This document shows positions 1 through 12,326 of a stretch of 64,000 nt of DNA, piece after piece. The stretch's first letter is position 1, and each line of letters starts with the position of its first letter. The DNA is taken from assembly GCA_028023455.1 (NCBI GenBank), contig JAQFVV010000031.1, forward strand, positions 9,352,093 to 9,416,092. The letters run 5' to 3'. Both the position numbers and the translations under genes were made by a program. Below the pieces are notes generated by a model. That model saw nothing but the letters and a program-made list of their open reading frames with translations. It was not told the DNA's origin and did no database searches. Source of the stretch: Epiperipatus broadwayi (lineage: Eukaryota; Onychophora; Udeonychophora; Euonychophora; Peripatidae).

Positions 1-279
1 AGATCTATAGTTGTTTATAAGAGTCACAATATATGTTATTTATTAGTGATTATATTACTTCATTTTTATAAAGTTAAAAATGATTATATTTTACATTCTT
101 CTATTAGGTTAGAGTCTCAAAGTGATATTTGTTCATGTTCATTTTACAAGAGTTACACAAATAGGTTATTTGATGATATTTATCTTCTTTTGATTAGGTT
201 AGAGTTGGATGCCCAACTATAGAAGAATTATTATGATTATCAATTAGTTCCAATGGTTAGAATATATATATATATATAT
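1..279. other. AT-rich flank, no gene recognised
   Basis: No credible coding frame or RNA gene is visible. The motif attaggttagagt occurs twice, about 90 bp apart. The stretch ends in an (AT)n run that is the target site of the family A element starting at 280. Confidence 0.5.
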
Positions 280-1260
280 TGTAATGGGCACATACAACGT
301 AACATTATTTTTTTTTTTATTAAACATGAAAAAAATAAAAGTTTGCAAATAAAATTTCTTTTTTAAGAATTAAAAATTGAAAATTAAAATTCTATACTAA
401 CCTCAAATATATATATAAAATCGCACAGATGAAAAAAATTATTAAACGAAAACTTTATTAAAGAAAAAGTATTTTAAAACTAAATTTTCAGTAAAGATTT
501 AAAGATAAAAATATATCCAAGTTTGTACAAAACAAATTAATTAATGTTATTGAAAAATGGAAATTATTTTAATTAGTCCAAGTGAACTAGCCCTTGGGCA
601 TTTAAATGTATAAGCAATGATCAGATAGGAAAACAATAGAAACTAATAGCCAATGAAAGAAATCCATCGGCAAATCGGACCTCAATGGAAGGATCATCAT
701 CATCGATGATGTAATGTCCATTGGATCCAAAAGTTACATATAAAAGGAAAAGTTTGGAAATAAATTGGGAGTTGAGTAAAGAAAATTTAAGAGAAGACTG
801 AGATGTGTTAAGTTGGAGAGTTGGAGATGAAGAGATTGAAAGATGCACTTTCAATTCCTTCAGTTGTTATAAAAAAAAAGAAAATGAAACATCACTTTTC
901 CTATATTGAAGACCACAGGATCATCAGGGGATTTAATGCTGGATTCCAAAAGGCAAGCAACAGATAACTAATAAACATTTCTAAAACCGTAAGCATGTTA
1001 TGAACTTAAATGAATATTAATTTGAAAACACTAAGAACTCTAAAATATAAACTTTTCCAGTATTTAATTTATAGAAATAGAATCCTATCTGACCAAACTA
1101 AATTCTTTATTAATTCTTTTTATTTGATGTATTTCTTTTTTTAAATCATTTCCATTTATTTTTTTTTGTTGTTGTTCTTTTAAGTTTTATTTATGATTTT
1201 TGTTTTTCGTTACATTAATATTATATAAATGTTAAATTTCAGTCAGGCATGAATGGCTAT
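280..1260 (+). mobile_element. Family A element, copy A1, left part (interrupted)
   Basis: This is the left half of a dispersed ~2.1-kb element seen five times in the window. It begins with TGTAATGGGCACATACAA next to an (AT)n target. It runs through the family landmarks: a cgcacagatgaaaa box, a GGATCATCATCATC box near 690 and a run ending in gaatggctat. It then stops abruptly at 1260 and resumes at 3767. Copy A2 (5662-7786) matches it closely throughout. No transposase is encoded; the reading frame at 621-854 recurs in A2 only because the repeats are similar and has no recognised domain. Likely a non-autonomous DNA transposon; superfamily unassigned. Confidence 0.8.
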
Positions 1261-3766
1261 TGTAACAGTCAGAATCGTCTATCTCGCTAACACCTTACAG
1301 AATTCAAACCCCAGACACGAAACTGAACATTCTAGGAGAGGTTGCCTTCTAGATATACTAAGTTCGAATCTAAAGTCCAAATTTCACAGCACCATCTACG
1401 TGATAACGCATCTGGTGCCACTACTAGTATAACCTTTGACCGGTGCCTGGTGGTCAGGGAGAAACAAAAGACTCTATACTAAAAGAAGTTTGTGTGGCTA
1501 ATTAACGTCTATGGATTTACAAAAGAAATGCAGAAAAAATATATATAGACCGAGACAGTGATAGGAATCAAATAAAATAAGAGATCAAATTTAGTTTTAA
1601 ATAATTTCACACAATTTATTTATATAAATATATATATAATGCCACTGTCTGCTTATATGAGACAGGGATGCGTATTAAATAATTGTTGGCATTATATTTC
1701 AATAAATGACAAAAGGTTATAAAGCAAAGTGATATATTCTATTCCTCATGCTAATAGCATTACGATAATGTGCTTGACGAGATAGGAACATGTGTGAGGG
1801 GCTTGAGTAATTATACAAGTTTAAGAAAATATTTGAAAATTTAGTGTTCTAAAATATTTATTGATTTCGAGAATAGCACGGACTAAAGCTTACTAAGCAA
1901 CAAAGTGGGAATGGGATCAAAGCATTTATTTGAGAATAATAATAATAGAGTTGCATTGGGAGGTCAGTATTGTTGATAATGAATTTATTAAAGTTGGAGA
2001 GTGTGACACGTTTAAGTCACGGATGCTTTGTAAAATAAATATAAAATAAAACAAAGGGGTCTCAACAACCAATTCATTTACCAGCAATACGAGACTAGTG
2101 TATATAAAAACATACTAAATGGGTTTTACTCGGATTAAGAGAAATGCCCAATCAAATTCCCCGAAATTCATTTAAAAGGGTCCGCACATTCTCGACGTCA
2201 ATGATGAACTTTATAATTAAAGTAGAACACGGTCATTAAAATAGGAAGATGCATGCTTGCAGGTTTAAAAAGGAAATATAGATTTATATACACAAACATG
2301 CATTAAGGGACACATTTAACCATTGACTTCGCACATACCCTTATATTAGATTAAAATCAATAACATGTAGATTTTAAACTATGTGATTATATTATATTAA
2401 AGAAAAGAATCGCCCTCAAATGAGTGATTTGCAAGATAATAAAATTGGAAAATTATAAATTTAAAATATGCCTTAATAGCGGCATCTTACTTTCAATAAA
2501 GGGATTAGTTCACTCGGTCAAAGACGATTCTGACACATTATCATAATAAAATAAAAGAAAGCTTTATAAATAGAAAATATTAACCCAAGGATAGAGAGCA
2601 AAATGTTGAGTATATTTAAACACGTTAAATAAATACATAATGAAGTTATGGGAAATATAAGAAAACAATGTTAAATAGCTATAGCATGTTAGTTAGAAAT
2701 CACAAGAGCTCTTGGGTTAATTTAGGGTTACCTCTGGAGAAGCATTTAGGTAAATTAATGGTTGGTAGGTTTTTATATAATTTAACAGCAAAATCCGGAA
2801 ATGTTCATATTTTTGACAGCAGCAGCAGCAGTTCCGGGGTTTGTGTGATAACTTCCGATGGTCTACGGCAGCACATGACCATTTTGGAGAGAAATAGCCT
2901 TCTTGCACTCTACTCTGTCATGTCAAGATTTACAAATTATGCATAGAACTCAGAATGATTTCTCTTAGCAACATTAGCATAAAACTTAAAACTAACTGGA
3001 GAACAAAAGAAAAACCTCCTTTTTATAATTTAACAATAGAACTGCCCTGGAGCATTATAAAAATATCGGACTTATCAGCTGTAATTAAATCATTGGAATG
3101 TCTAAAGGAATTCAACATTAATTAATTTCTTTTGTTAATTTCCCTGTCGACATTCGAATTACAAACAAGATTTAATTAAAATTACTTTTATTAATTAAAG
3201 AAAACCTTAAGTGGACATCTGCTGTTTTTAGATAAACTTATAGGACATTAACTAATTAAACTATTGTCCCTGATTTATTTAAACAGAAATATTTGGAATA
3301 ACTTTTGTTAAATTAAAGAAAATGATTTTACTTTTTAAATTGCAATATTTGAATCTATTTACTAAACGAATATTTACTAAATGAATTTTATTTTAAATCA
3401 AAATATATTACGACAGTAATATATTTGTTAATAGATTCAAACAAAATAACTTTAACAATTTATAATTTTGATATGTTTTAAAATGCATATCATAGTGTGT
3501 GCGCAATTACGACTTATATAACCTACTTTTTAATAAATCAAAATTATGTAAACAAATACATAATTCATAATATTTTATTTTATTTGGGAATAAGTTATAT
3601 ATATAATACGAGCATTGTGCTCGTGGTTTAAAATTAGGTGGGGTTTTCAGTATATAAGTGTATTGCAGACACACTACGATAGATTGGGTTCAAACTAAGG
3701 TATGAGGGTAGGAAGTAGGTGAGAAAAGGTGAAACGAAGATCTGCAAAGCAGATCTTACTGTTTCA
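1261..3766 (+). mobile_element. 2.5-kb element inserted into family A copy A1
   Basis: This block interrupts A1 and is absent from A2, A4 and A5 at the same point. It starts TGTAACAGTCAGAATC and ends AGATCTTACTGTTTCA, an imperfect ~15-bp terminal inverted repeat. It is flanked by a 4-bp duplication, CTAT (1257-1260 and 3767-3770). A subterminal hairpin lies at 3738-3756 (AGATCTGC / GCAGATCT, 3-nt loop). The first ~240 bp resemble the starts of sequences at 19690 and 39003 (family B), sharing a gtcagggagaaaca-like box and a ggaatca box. No transposase was found; the frame at 2668-2946 has a short Ser run and no recognisable domain. TGTNR ends with a 4-bp duplication would fit Ginger-like elements or an LTR-related piece, but this is unproven. 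Confidence 0.65.
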
Positions 3767-4925
3767 CTATATAGATTTGTGAAGTTTTATTAGAGAAGGG
3801 TAATCTTAGGTTATTCATTTCATAGCTCAATTAGGTCAATGGATTGGATATATTGGTGTAATTAGTAGATGTAATATGAGGTTCCCTATGGGCAGAATCA
3901 CTTGTATACACCACACACTGCTGTTTTGCCTATGGAAGGAATTATAAGACGGAGAACGCTGTCCCTATGGAGTTTTTTTTTATTGCTCTTTTCATCAGAT
4001 AGATGTAGTATTCCTATCTGGATGAGAATCAGTTTCTTTTCTTAACCTATATTTGTGCTGTTGTATTCGCATTACATTGAATACATTGATATATCAGATG
4101 GATTGACATTGGTTTGACTACAAACGTTTAGCCTAAGGTTAAATAAGGGATCAAATATTTTTCTTTTCAAATGCAATCGATGTACTCTATTCATACTCGA
4201 CACTCTAAATGCATTAAATTTAAGTTGGGTATAGACACTTGCATGGATTCGTTATCGGTTAATTATGTTTTTGGTTTTCATATTTGATCAAAATATAGAC
4301 ATTCGGTAAATAATGATACCTTATGGTGAGTATCTAAAATGTATTTATTCAGATGTCTTTTAAATTATTGATGTTTATGTGGCATCTTATGATGAATGCC
4401 ATTGGGTTTCTTATAAATTTTCCTCTGCAATTCCACCAATGATTTTATATTTGGATCGTTTATGTTTATTTTGAAATGTTTTTATCCATGTAATCTATGT
4501 AACCGATCTGTACTTAACATTATAAAACAAACTTTTATAAACCCATCTGTGCGAACTTATAATATTATAAAAATTAAAATGTAAAAGTAAATTCTAAAAT
4601 CAAGTTAAAATCCAAAGTAAAAGTTATTCTAAAATAATGCTAAATTTTATATATATGTGCGTAAATAAATGTTTGTGTGTGTTAATTTCTGGCAGTTGTT
4701 TCTTTTATTTTGAAATGTTTTTAGATAGAAATTATTTTATAAAATTAAATCTCTGCTACTCCATGAGCTAGTGACAATGGGATAACAATCAAATTCAAAA
4801 TATATAAAAAAAAAATTGTTTTTTTGAACTTACATATCTGACTACTTTATAAATTTTCTAGGTTCAAATGCCTAGTGGCGCCCTGTAGTGTAGATACATT
4901 AAGACATCCCTTCCAGATCATTATA
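3767..4925 (+). mobile_element. Family A element, copy A1, right part
   Basis: This is the right half of A1, resuming with ctatatagatttgtgaag exactly where the left half stopped. It runs through the shared landmarks: the taccttatggtgagtat box, an aacccatctgtgcgaactt box and an aggttcaaatgcctagtgg box resembling a pol III B box. It ends in gatcattata, the decayed form of the gatcgttaca terminus in copy A5. With 280-1260, and leaving out the insertion, it rebuilds an element of about 2.1 kb. No coding capacity. Confidence 0.8.
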
Positions 4926-5661
4926 ATTGGTCTCCCAATGTGAGCCGATCTTTAATAAACCACCAATTCCCTGAGAATTTCAAAGATATATCATGCCAGT
5001 GACATTTTTCTGTATAAATATTTTTTTTGTATTAACGTAAAGTTATACTTTGAATTTTGTTTTAAAAGCACTGCCAGAGAGAAATAGCACATATATTAAA
5101 CACAAGGAAATGTTAATAATTTTAAATTGTATTTTGTTAAAAAAAAAAAGTCAAACAGTTGCAATTAATATGTTTTTTTTTGTTAATATATATTATGCTT
5201 TTATGCGTATAGGCGTGTACAGCCACGTAAGTTTATGATGGTAAATGTGATACCTTATGATGGGTACCTTTGGGAATTTACTTCAGTGTAACCCTATGTA
5301 TGCATTTCAATCAGTCATACATAAGTTGGTGGTATTTATAATTGTGCTGCAAATATACACGTATAAACCCATTATTTCTTAAAACATATTTACTTCAATG
5401 TAACCTTTTAAATAAATAATTTAGATAATTTGCTTGTAGTACAGTTTTGTTACAAATGAAATATAGAGAAAATAGAATTCTTGGGGGGGAGGTGTAAACA
5501 TAGATGGTCCTTAGAAAAACGATAGCCAACATTTTTTTTTGTATATAGTCTTTATACAAACTGAACGTTTTGTAAATTTTCGTTAATCGTGTACCATAAT
5601 TACTAACCCTAAGTAAAATATTGTTTTTTTGTTTTGTTTTTTTTAAGCAAGTTTACTGATA
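4926..5661. other. AT-rich spacer between two family A copies
   Basis: No gene, RNA or recognisable repeat is seen. It contains homopolymer T runs and a short reading frame at 5050-5238 that looks random. Confidence 0.4.
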
Positions 5662-7786
5662 TGTAATGGGCACATACAACATTACATTATTTTTTTTATT
5701 ATTAAACATGAAAAAAATAAAAGTTCGCAAATAAAACTTCTTTTTTAAGAATTAAAAATTGAAAATTAAAATTCTATACTAAACTCAAATATATATATAT
5801 ATAAAATCGCACAGATGAAAAAAATTATTAAATGAAAAACTTTATTAAAGAAAAAGTATTTTAAAACTAAATTTTCAGTAAAGATTTAAAGATAAAAATA
5901 TATCTAAGTTTGTACAAAACAAATTAATTAATGTTATTGAAAAATGGAAATGATTATTTTAATTAGTCCAAGTGAACTAGCCCTTGGGCATTTAAATGTA
6001 TAAGCAATGGTCAGATAGGAAAACAATAGAAACTAATAGCCCATGAAAGAAATCCATTAGGAAATCGGACCTCAATGGAAGGATCATCATCATCAATGAC
6101 ATAATGTCCATTGGATCCAAAAGTTACATATAAAAGGAAAAGTTTGGAAATAAATTGGGAGTTGAGTAAAGAAAATTTAAGAGAAGACTGAGATGTGTTA
6201 AGTCGGAGAGTTGGAGATGAAGAGATTGAAAGATGCACTTTCAATTCCTTAAGTTGTTATAAAAAAAAGAAAATGAAACATCACTTTTCCTATATTAAGG
6301 ACCACAGGGTCATCAAGGGTTTTAATGCTGGATTCTAAATGGCAAGCAATGGATAACTAATGAACATTTCTAAAACTGTAAGCACGTTATGAACTTAAAT
6401 GAATATTAATTTGAAAACACTAAGAACTCTAAAATATAAACTTTCCCAGTATTTAATTTATAGAAATAGAATCCTATCTGACCAAACTAAATTCCTTATT
6501 AATTCTTTTTATTTGATATATTTCTTTTTTAAAATCATTTCCATTTATTTATTTTTTTGTTCTTTTAAGTTTTATTTATGATTTTTGTTTTGCATTACAT
6601 TAATATTATATAAATGTTAAATTTAAGTTGGGCATGAGGGCTATATAGATTTGTGAAGTTTTATTAGGGGAGGGTAATCTTAGGTTACTCATTTTTTAGT
6701 TCAATTAAATCAATGGATTGGAGATGTAGTACAAGGTTCACTATGGGAAAAATCGTTTGTGTACGCCGCACACTCCTGTTTTGCCTATGGAAAGAATTAT
6801 AAGATGAAGAATGCTGTTCCTTCCTATAGAGTTTTTTTTTATTGTTCTTCTTGTCAGATAGATGTAGTATTCCTATCTGGACGAGAGTCAATTTCTTTTC
6901 TTAACCTATATTTGTGCTGTCATATTCGTATTACATTGAATACATCGATATATCAGATGGATTGACGTTGGTTTGACTGCAAACTTTTGGCCTAAGGTTA
7001 AATAAGGGATAAAATATTTTCTTTTCAAATGCAATCTATGTAGTCTATTTATACTCAACACTCTAAATGCATTAAATTTAAGTTGGGTATAGACACTTGC
7101 ATGGATTCGTTATTGGTTAATTATGTTTTTGTTTTTCATATTTGCTCAAAATATATAGACATTCGGTAAATAATGATACCTTATGGTGAGTATATAAAAT
7201 GTATTTATTCGGATGTCTTTTAAGTTATTTGTGTCTATGCGGCATCTTATGATGAATGCCATTGGGTTTCTTATAAATTTCCCTCTGCAATTCCACCAAT
7301 GATTTTATATTTTGATCGTGTATGTTTATTTTGAAATATTTTTAACCGTGTAATCTATGTAACCGATCTGTACTTAACATTATAAAACAAACTTTTATAA
7401 ACCCATCTGTGCGAACTTATAATATTATAAAAATTAAAATGTAAAAGTAAATTCTAAAATCAAGTTAAAATCCAAAGTAAAAGTTATTCTAAAATAATGC
7501 TAAATTTTATATATATGAGCGTAAATAAATGTTTGTGTGTTAATTTCTGGCAGTGGTTTCCTTTATTTTGAAAATGTTTTCAGATAGGAATTATTTTATA
7601 AAATTAAATCTCTGCTACTCCATGAGCTAGTGACAATGGGCTAATGATCAAATTCAAAATATATTAAAAAAAAAAAAATTTTTTTTGAACTTACGTATCC
7701 GCCAACTTTATAAATTTTCTAGGTTCAAATGCCTAGTGGCGCCCTGTAGTGTAGATACATTAAGACATCCCTTCTGGGCTGTTATA
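5662..7786 (+). mobile_element. Family A element, copy A2 (complete)
   Basis: This is a full-length copy of about 2125 bp in the same orientation as A1 and only 736 bp from it. It starts TGTAATGGGCACATACAA and ends gggctgttata against an (AT)n run. The first 25 bp form a hairpin with 7-bp arms (TGTAATG / CATTACA); copy A5 has TGTAACG / CGTTACA at the same place, a compensatory change. Internal order matches A1 and A5, so the A1 interruption can be defined against it. The frames at 6011-6244 and 6399-6581 repeat those of A1 and show no domain. Confidence 0.8.
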
Positions 7787-10700
7787 ATATATATATATAT
7801 GTTGTGCCCAGTTTCAATTTAACCAGTAGCTAAATTTGTAGTCAAGTGCATGAAAGGAAATAGGGAACCAAAAATTATCATAACTTTTTTATATAGGAAG
7901 GAAAGTTGTAGAGCACCCACATTTAAACCCTACAGGATCAAGTTCCAAAGCCTAAGACAGAAAGAGAGTGGGGGAAATAGTTATGTTCTTTATTTGTTTG
8001 TATGTTGACAAAACTCAAAAAGAGTAGTACATACATTTTAATTATTCAATAGTTCTTTTTTAAAGTAAGGTTATAACACATATAGGCCATTTTGTCTGTA
8101 GACAAGGTATTTAGTTTGTCATTTTCATATTTCAAATATTAACTTTTTCAAAATTAATCTACACTTGCTAAATTCTGCCATTTTTATTCTCTATTTCTAT
8201 TTTGTTTTCTATAGTTATAATTTGGTTTTAAAAGTTTTAAGGATTTAATTTTAAATATTAAAAGTATAGTTTCTAAGAAGCATTCAGATTATTTTAATAG
8301 GCCAGTTTTATAAATGATTTGAATGACAGAGTATGTGGATATATTGCATAAATAAATCTACAGATACACATATTGAAAAAAGAAGGGAGAATCCTGTTAA
8401 ATTATTTTTTACTCAAAGGTTTTGATGCTATAAAAGACTTTTTTGTTTGTACCTGTATTTTTTAAAACTCAGAAGTCCAGCTGGAAAATCTTATCAGAGA
8501 TCAAAGAGAAGAGATAGAATTTTATGGTGGTGTGAAATTTGTCAGTAAAGTGAGAAAAAAACTATTAAGATAATTTTCCTTCAAAACAATAAGTTGCCCA
8601 GAAATCATGTTATTGTGAATTTATTATTTTTTTACCAGCAGTTAAAGAAAAATAATATGGTCAGTCTAATTAGTTAAGTTGACTGAAAATAAAAAAAAGA
8701 AATGTATAAAAAACCTTGGAAAGTCAATTAGAAAAAGAGTTTTAAATATTGAAACTGGGAAAAAGACAATCTTTAAATTCTGCAAGATATCAATTTGAAA
8801 CCATTTTTTATATAAAAAATTTTTTGAAGATTAATATGAATGAAATGGCAGGTTCAAATCTATCTATATATCTCATCTGTCTATCAGACTGCCATACAGC
8901 CAACATATCATATTTAAAAAAGTCTGAATCAAAAATATTCTACACCTTATGATTAATTGGGAGATACTGACTGCTCATTTATATTTTAAATCGAATCAAA
9001 CATTCACCTGCATTTAAAAGCTGAATGAAAATAAATAATCTGCTAATAAGTATTGAACCATGCAAGTTCAGATTCCAGTGACTGAGTTTAAACCCCAGCA
9101 AAATTATAAATATGAGAACAACAGATATCCTCCATCTTCAAAAATTATGCTGAACAGAAAATGAAGAAACAGTTCCAGTTCCAAATGGTTCCTGCTAAAG
9201 CAAATGACTTCATCATCATCATCACCATAAAAGAATTACAAGCCTCAAGTAAAGTAAAAAAAGACTGTTTCCAGTGAACCATAGAAATTAGTCATATATC
9301 CATGGTACAGACTGGTATGTTTTTGCTGCAAAATGTAGACATTTAACAAGCTGAGTTTGAACTCTTGGAAGCCTCAACCAAATAAAAGGGACTGGTAATA
9401 TGAATTTTCATTATATATTTTTCTTTTATGATATCAGGGACTATTAGTAAAATTTTTAGCAATAAAATTTTGTCTCTTCTTATGTCTGAACTTTGAGAAC
9501 TATAAAATCGAGTTAAACCAAGAATTTCTTCAGTAATAATAGCTATAAGTTTGATTAATGATTTTATGTATGCTAAAATTATTATACCCACTTATTGATA
9601 AATTTTGTTTTCTAAAGGGTATTATTGTATATTATTCTAAAGTTATAAAATGTTTGTTAATATGTAGAAGATTTTTTTCTATTATTATTTGTTTTAAATA
9701 ATGGGGATAAACACAAACACACACGGTAATATAACAATACTTGACACATGTATATAATTGCATATGAATGTGAGAATAATAAGAATACAGCATTAAAAAT
9801 ATTAGATTTTTTTTTTAAGTTAAGGAGGAGCAATCTCAATAGCATAGAGAGGGGGGATATAAGCAATTCAAAACTTGTTTCTGGAAATCTTTTTCTTTTC
9901 AATTTAACTAACATTTTTTCTAATTAATCATTCTACTTTAGATGTTAAGTTTAGATGTGTAAAGATCTAAAAGTATGTGTGCACAAAGAGTGTTTTGTTA
10001 TGAAATATGTTTCTTGTGGATAGAAAATTTTAGAAAATTGTTATTCAAATTGATATACACTATATTATCATAAACATTGGATATTGACATTACGGAAAAG
10101 GGGGAAGAATTTAATATTAATATTATCACTTTAATATAATTATGAGTCATATAAATTTTTATTTCTATCTTTAAATTGTATGTATATGTTAGTTATGCAG
10201 TAATAAATGTAAATTTGTTTTATTAAACACAGCATATATTTTCATTAAGAGTATTCTTTATTAGTTGTGATCATTCATCATCACTGGTTCTAATTTAGAC
10301 ATGCTAAAATTAGCGAAATACTTATGAATTTCTAAAAAGTAAATTTCATGTTAGGCTTAGTTTGGAAGCTTTGGATGGAAGTACCATCATCATCATCATC
10401 ATGTTGTCAATTAATGAGCTAGATAAATGTTTAAAGGCCATAAATAGATAATGACTTCATATTATAATAACCACCATTCCATCATCTACATCATTCAAGG
10501 GTGAGTGAATTGCCACCCTAAATTAATAGTGTAATAGGAGCTAGTAAAACTTATGAAGGTATTAAAATGCATTTATCATATTAAAAATCTAGGAGATAAT
10601 TTCTGTATGATGCATTTTGTATATACCACTATAACTTAAGGATATTTTCTGTTTATCTTAATATTAGTGCATAAAGTGATATGGGTCTAAAATCAAAAAT

Positions 10701-11462
10701 CCTACATTCTGTTAGAAATAAGGTACAAAAGGGGTTTAAACCCGGTACATTTGAAAAGGTTATGGAATATAACTTTGTCTAGGTTCAGATAACCTAGTGG
10801 AGTCCTGATAGACCATATTCACTACATATTCACTTGTTATTTACTTAGGTGTTCTCTTAATATAAAACCAAGAGATAAAAGTGGGTAAAATTTACTGTTG
10901 GATTTATTGAGGAAATATTTTTATTGGATCACCAATCTACTCTCCCACTTGATGTTATTTCATGAGTTGTAATGTCTTAATAGTTTATTAAAGTTACAAT
11001 GTGTTCCTACTTGTTTATTGAGGATACAATGGCTGCCTAACTAGGATTTGAAATAGGCCAGATACCAGATAACTGAAATGACTAGTTTCTAATCATTATT
11101 ACTATGATATTATTTTGCCATCTTGGAGTTGATTTATATCTTTCTCATCATCATTTTTCTCCCTCAAAACACAGACATTACATATATTGTGAGAATATTA
11201 AGTGGATATAATATTTTTTGCTACAATGTGTTAAAAATCTTAAGTAGAAATTAATTTAAGTTACAACGCCCTTTTGAATGATAATTAATATTTTTGCTAC
11301 AATGTATTTTGGCTACAATGATTTTAAGGACAACTTATTTGAATTAATATCTGAGTTATAATGTTCAAATTGAACATTAGTTCCATTAATAATTTATGTA
11401 CAATGGCGTATATATTTTGGTCACATAAATAATTTATGTTACTATATATATATACACACACA
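7787..11462. other. Gene-poor AT-rich stretch
   Basis: I see no supported gene. Small items only: ATC/CAT trinucleotide runs near 9208-9230 and 10385-10402, and a possible family A tail relic at 10745-10815 (ctaggttcagataacctagtgg resembles the family A 3' box). The frames at 8749-8952, 9343-9591 and 9657-9914 lack splice context or recognisable domains. Confidence 0.4.
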
Positions 11463-11574
11463 CAAACAAACCCTAATGCAAACGTCTTTATAAATCTTGA
11501 TTTATTATAAAGTACAAAAAATACTCCAACATTTTGACTATTTTCTTTAATAGTCTTTATCAAGGTACAGTTAA
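11463..11574 (-). repeat. Penelope-type terminal repeat piece, left arm of inverted pair
   Basis: Read on the minus strand this ~110-bp segment matches the plus-strand segment at 11825-11940: CCTTGATAAAGACTAT, then a shared TATTTTTTGTACTTTATAAT block, then AAGATTTATAAAGA. It contains a perfect 7-bp hairpin (11549-11555 with 11536-11542, 6-nt loop) placed between TTGATAAA and CAAAATGTTGG. This looks like a decayed hammerhead ribozyme (CTGATGAA-stem II-CGAAACGTTGG) of the kind known from Penelope-like LTRs. Element assignment is inference. Confidence 0.45.
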
Positions 11575-11824
11575 AAAATACATAAAAAAATAAATATTCC
11601 ACAATAAACCGATACATATAACAAATAGAAATAACTCTTACCTTATAACTCTTTTAACAAACAATCTTATATTTCTATTACATTCGTTTCTTAAATACCT
11701 TTCTTAACATAATTCCCTATAATTATTTAATTAAATCATTCTATTTGTTACATGTATTGATTATACTAGCATATTTGTATTCATATTTGTTTGTTTTTTT
11801 TTTCTCTATGTATTTTTTAATTGT

Positions 11825-11940
11825 TCCTTGATAAAGACTATAGTTGAAACGCTGGATTATTTTTTGTACTTTATAATAGTTTATATAATAAATTAAGATT
11901 TATAAAGAAGAATTTTGCATTGTGGTTCGTTTTGTATATA
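11825..11940 (+). repeat. Penelope-type terminal repeat piece, right arm of inverted pair
   Basis: This is the plus-strand partner of 11463-11574. It has CCTTGATAAAGACTAT followed by a shortened stem and TTGAAACGCTGG, closer to the hammerhead GAAACG box than the left arm. The ~250 bp between the arms has no recognised content. Confidence 0.45.
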
Positions 11941-12099
11941 TATTGAAATTAATGGGCTATTTTTAAAATAGAAAACTAGGCTTGTCTCTTATTGATTTAA
12001 TATATATAATTATAGGAATTTAAACTCACACTTTCAAGCTTCCTTCAGCTATCTAATCTATCTCATACAACCGATACACATGACCACATGCATGTGAAA

Positions 12100-12165
12100 A
12101 AGATAAATGATCTTCAATATATGTATTTCATGCTGAACCAGCATTCATCATCAGTTGGTTCATAT
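12100..12165 (-). ncRNA. Hammerhead-ribozyme-like repeat (diverged)
   Basis: On the minus strand: CCAA, then CTGATGA (12154-12148), then a perfect 6-bp stem ATGCTG-GTT-CAGCAT, then GAAA (12129-12126), then TACATATATTG. CAA before the core could pair with TTG after it as stem I, leaving a very short stem III. Three extra bases (TGA) separate the core box from stem II, so activity is doubtful. The segment resembles the repeats at 22866-22925, 23282-23340 and 58795-58862. Confidence 0.45.
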
Positions 12166-12217
12166 GTATATGTGTAAATTTCAAATTAATCTAACTGTAG
12201 ACAATAACGATATATAT

Positions 12218-12326
12218 ATATATTAAACAAAAATACTTTCCATTTCGTTGTAAACATTATCCACCGACTTCAGGTGATAATGATTACAACGTAATCTAAA
12301 GTAACTATGTTTAATATATATATATA
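12218..12326. repeat. Small foldback element
   Basis: An imperfect inverted repeat: TATTAAACAAAAATACTTT ... CGTTGTAAACATTATC on the left against GATAATGATTACAACG ... AGTAACTATGTTTAATA on the right, centred on gacttca. It lies between two (AT)n runs. MITE-like, no coding. Confidence 0.55.

Noticed and set aside
2668-2946. 92-residue open frame with a Ser run
   Set aside because: It lies inside a transposon insertion, overlaps an antisense frame over an AGC repeat and shows no domain or splice context.
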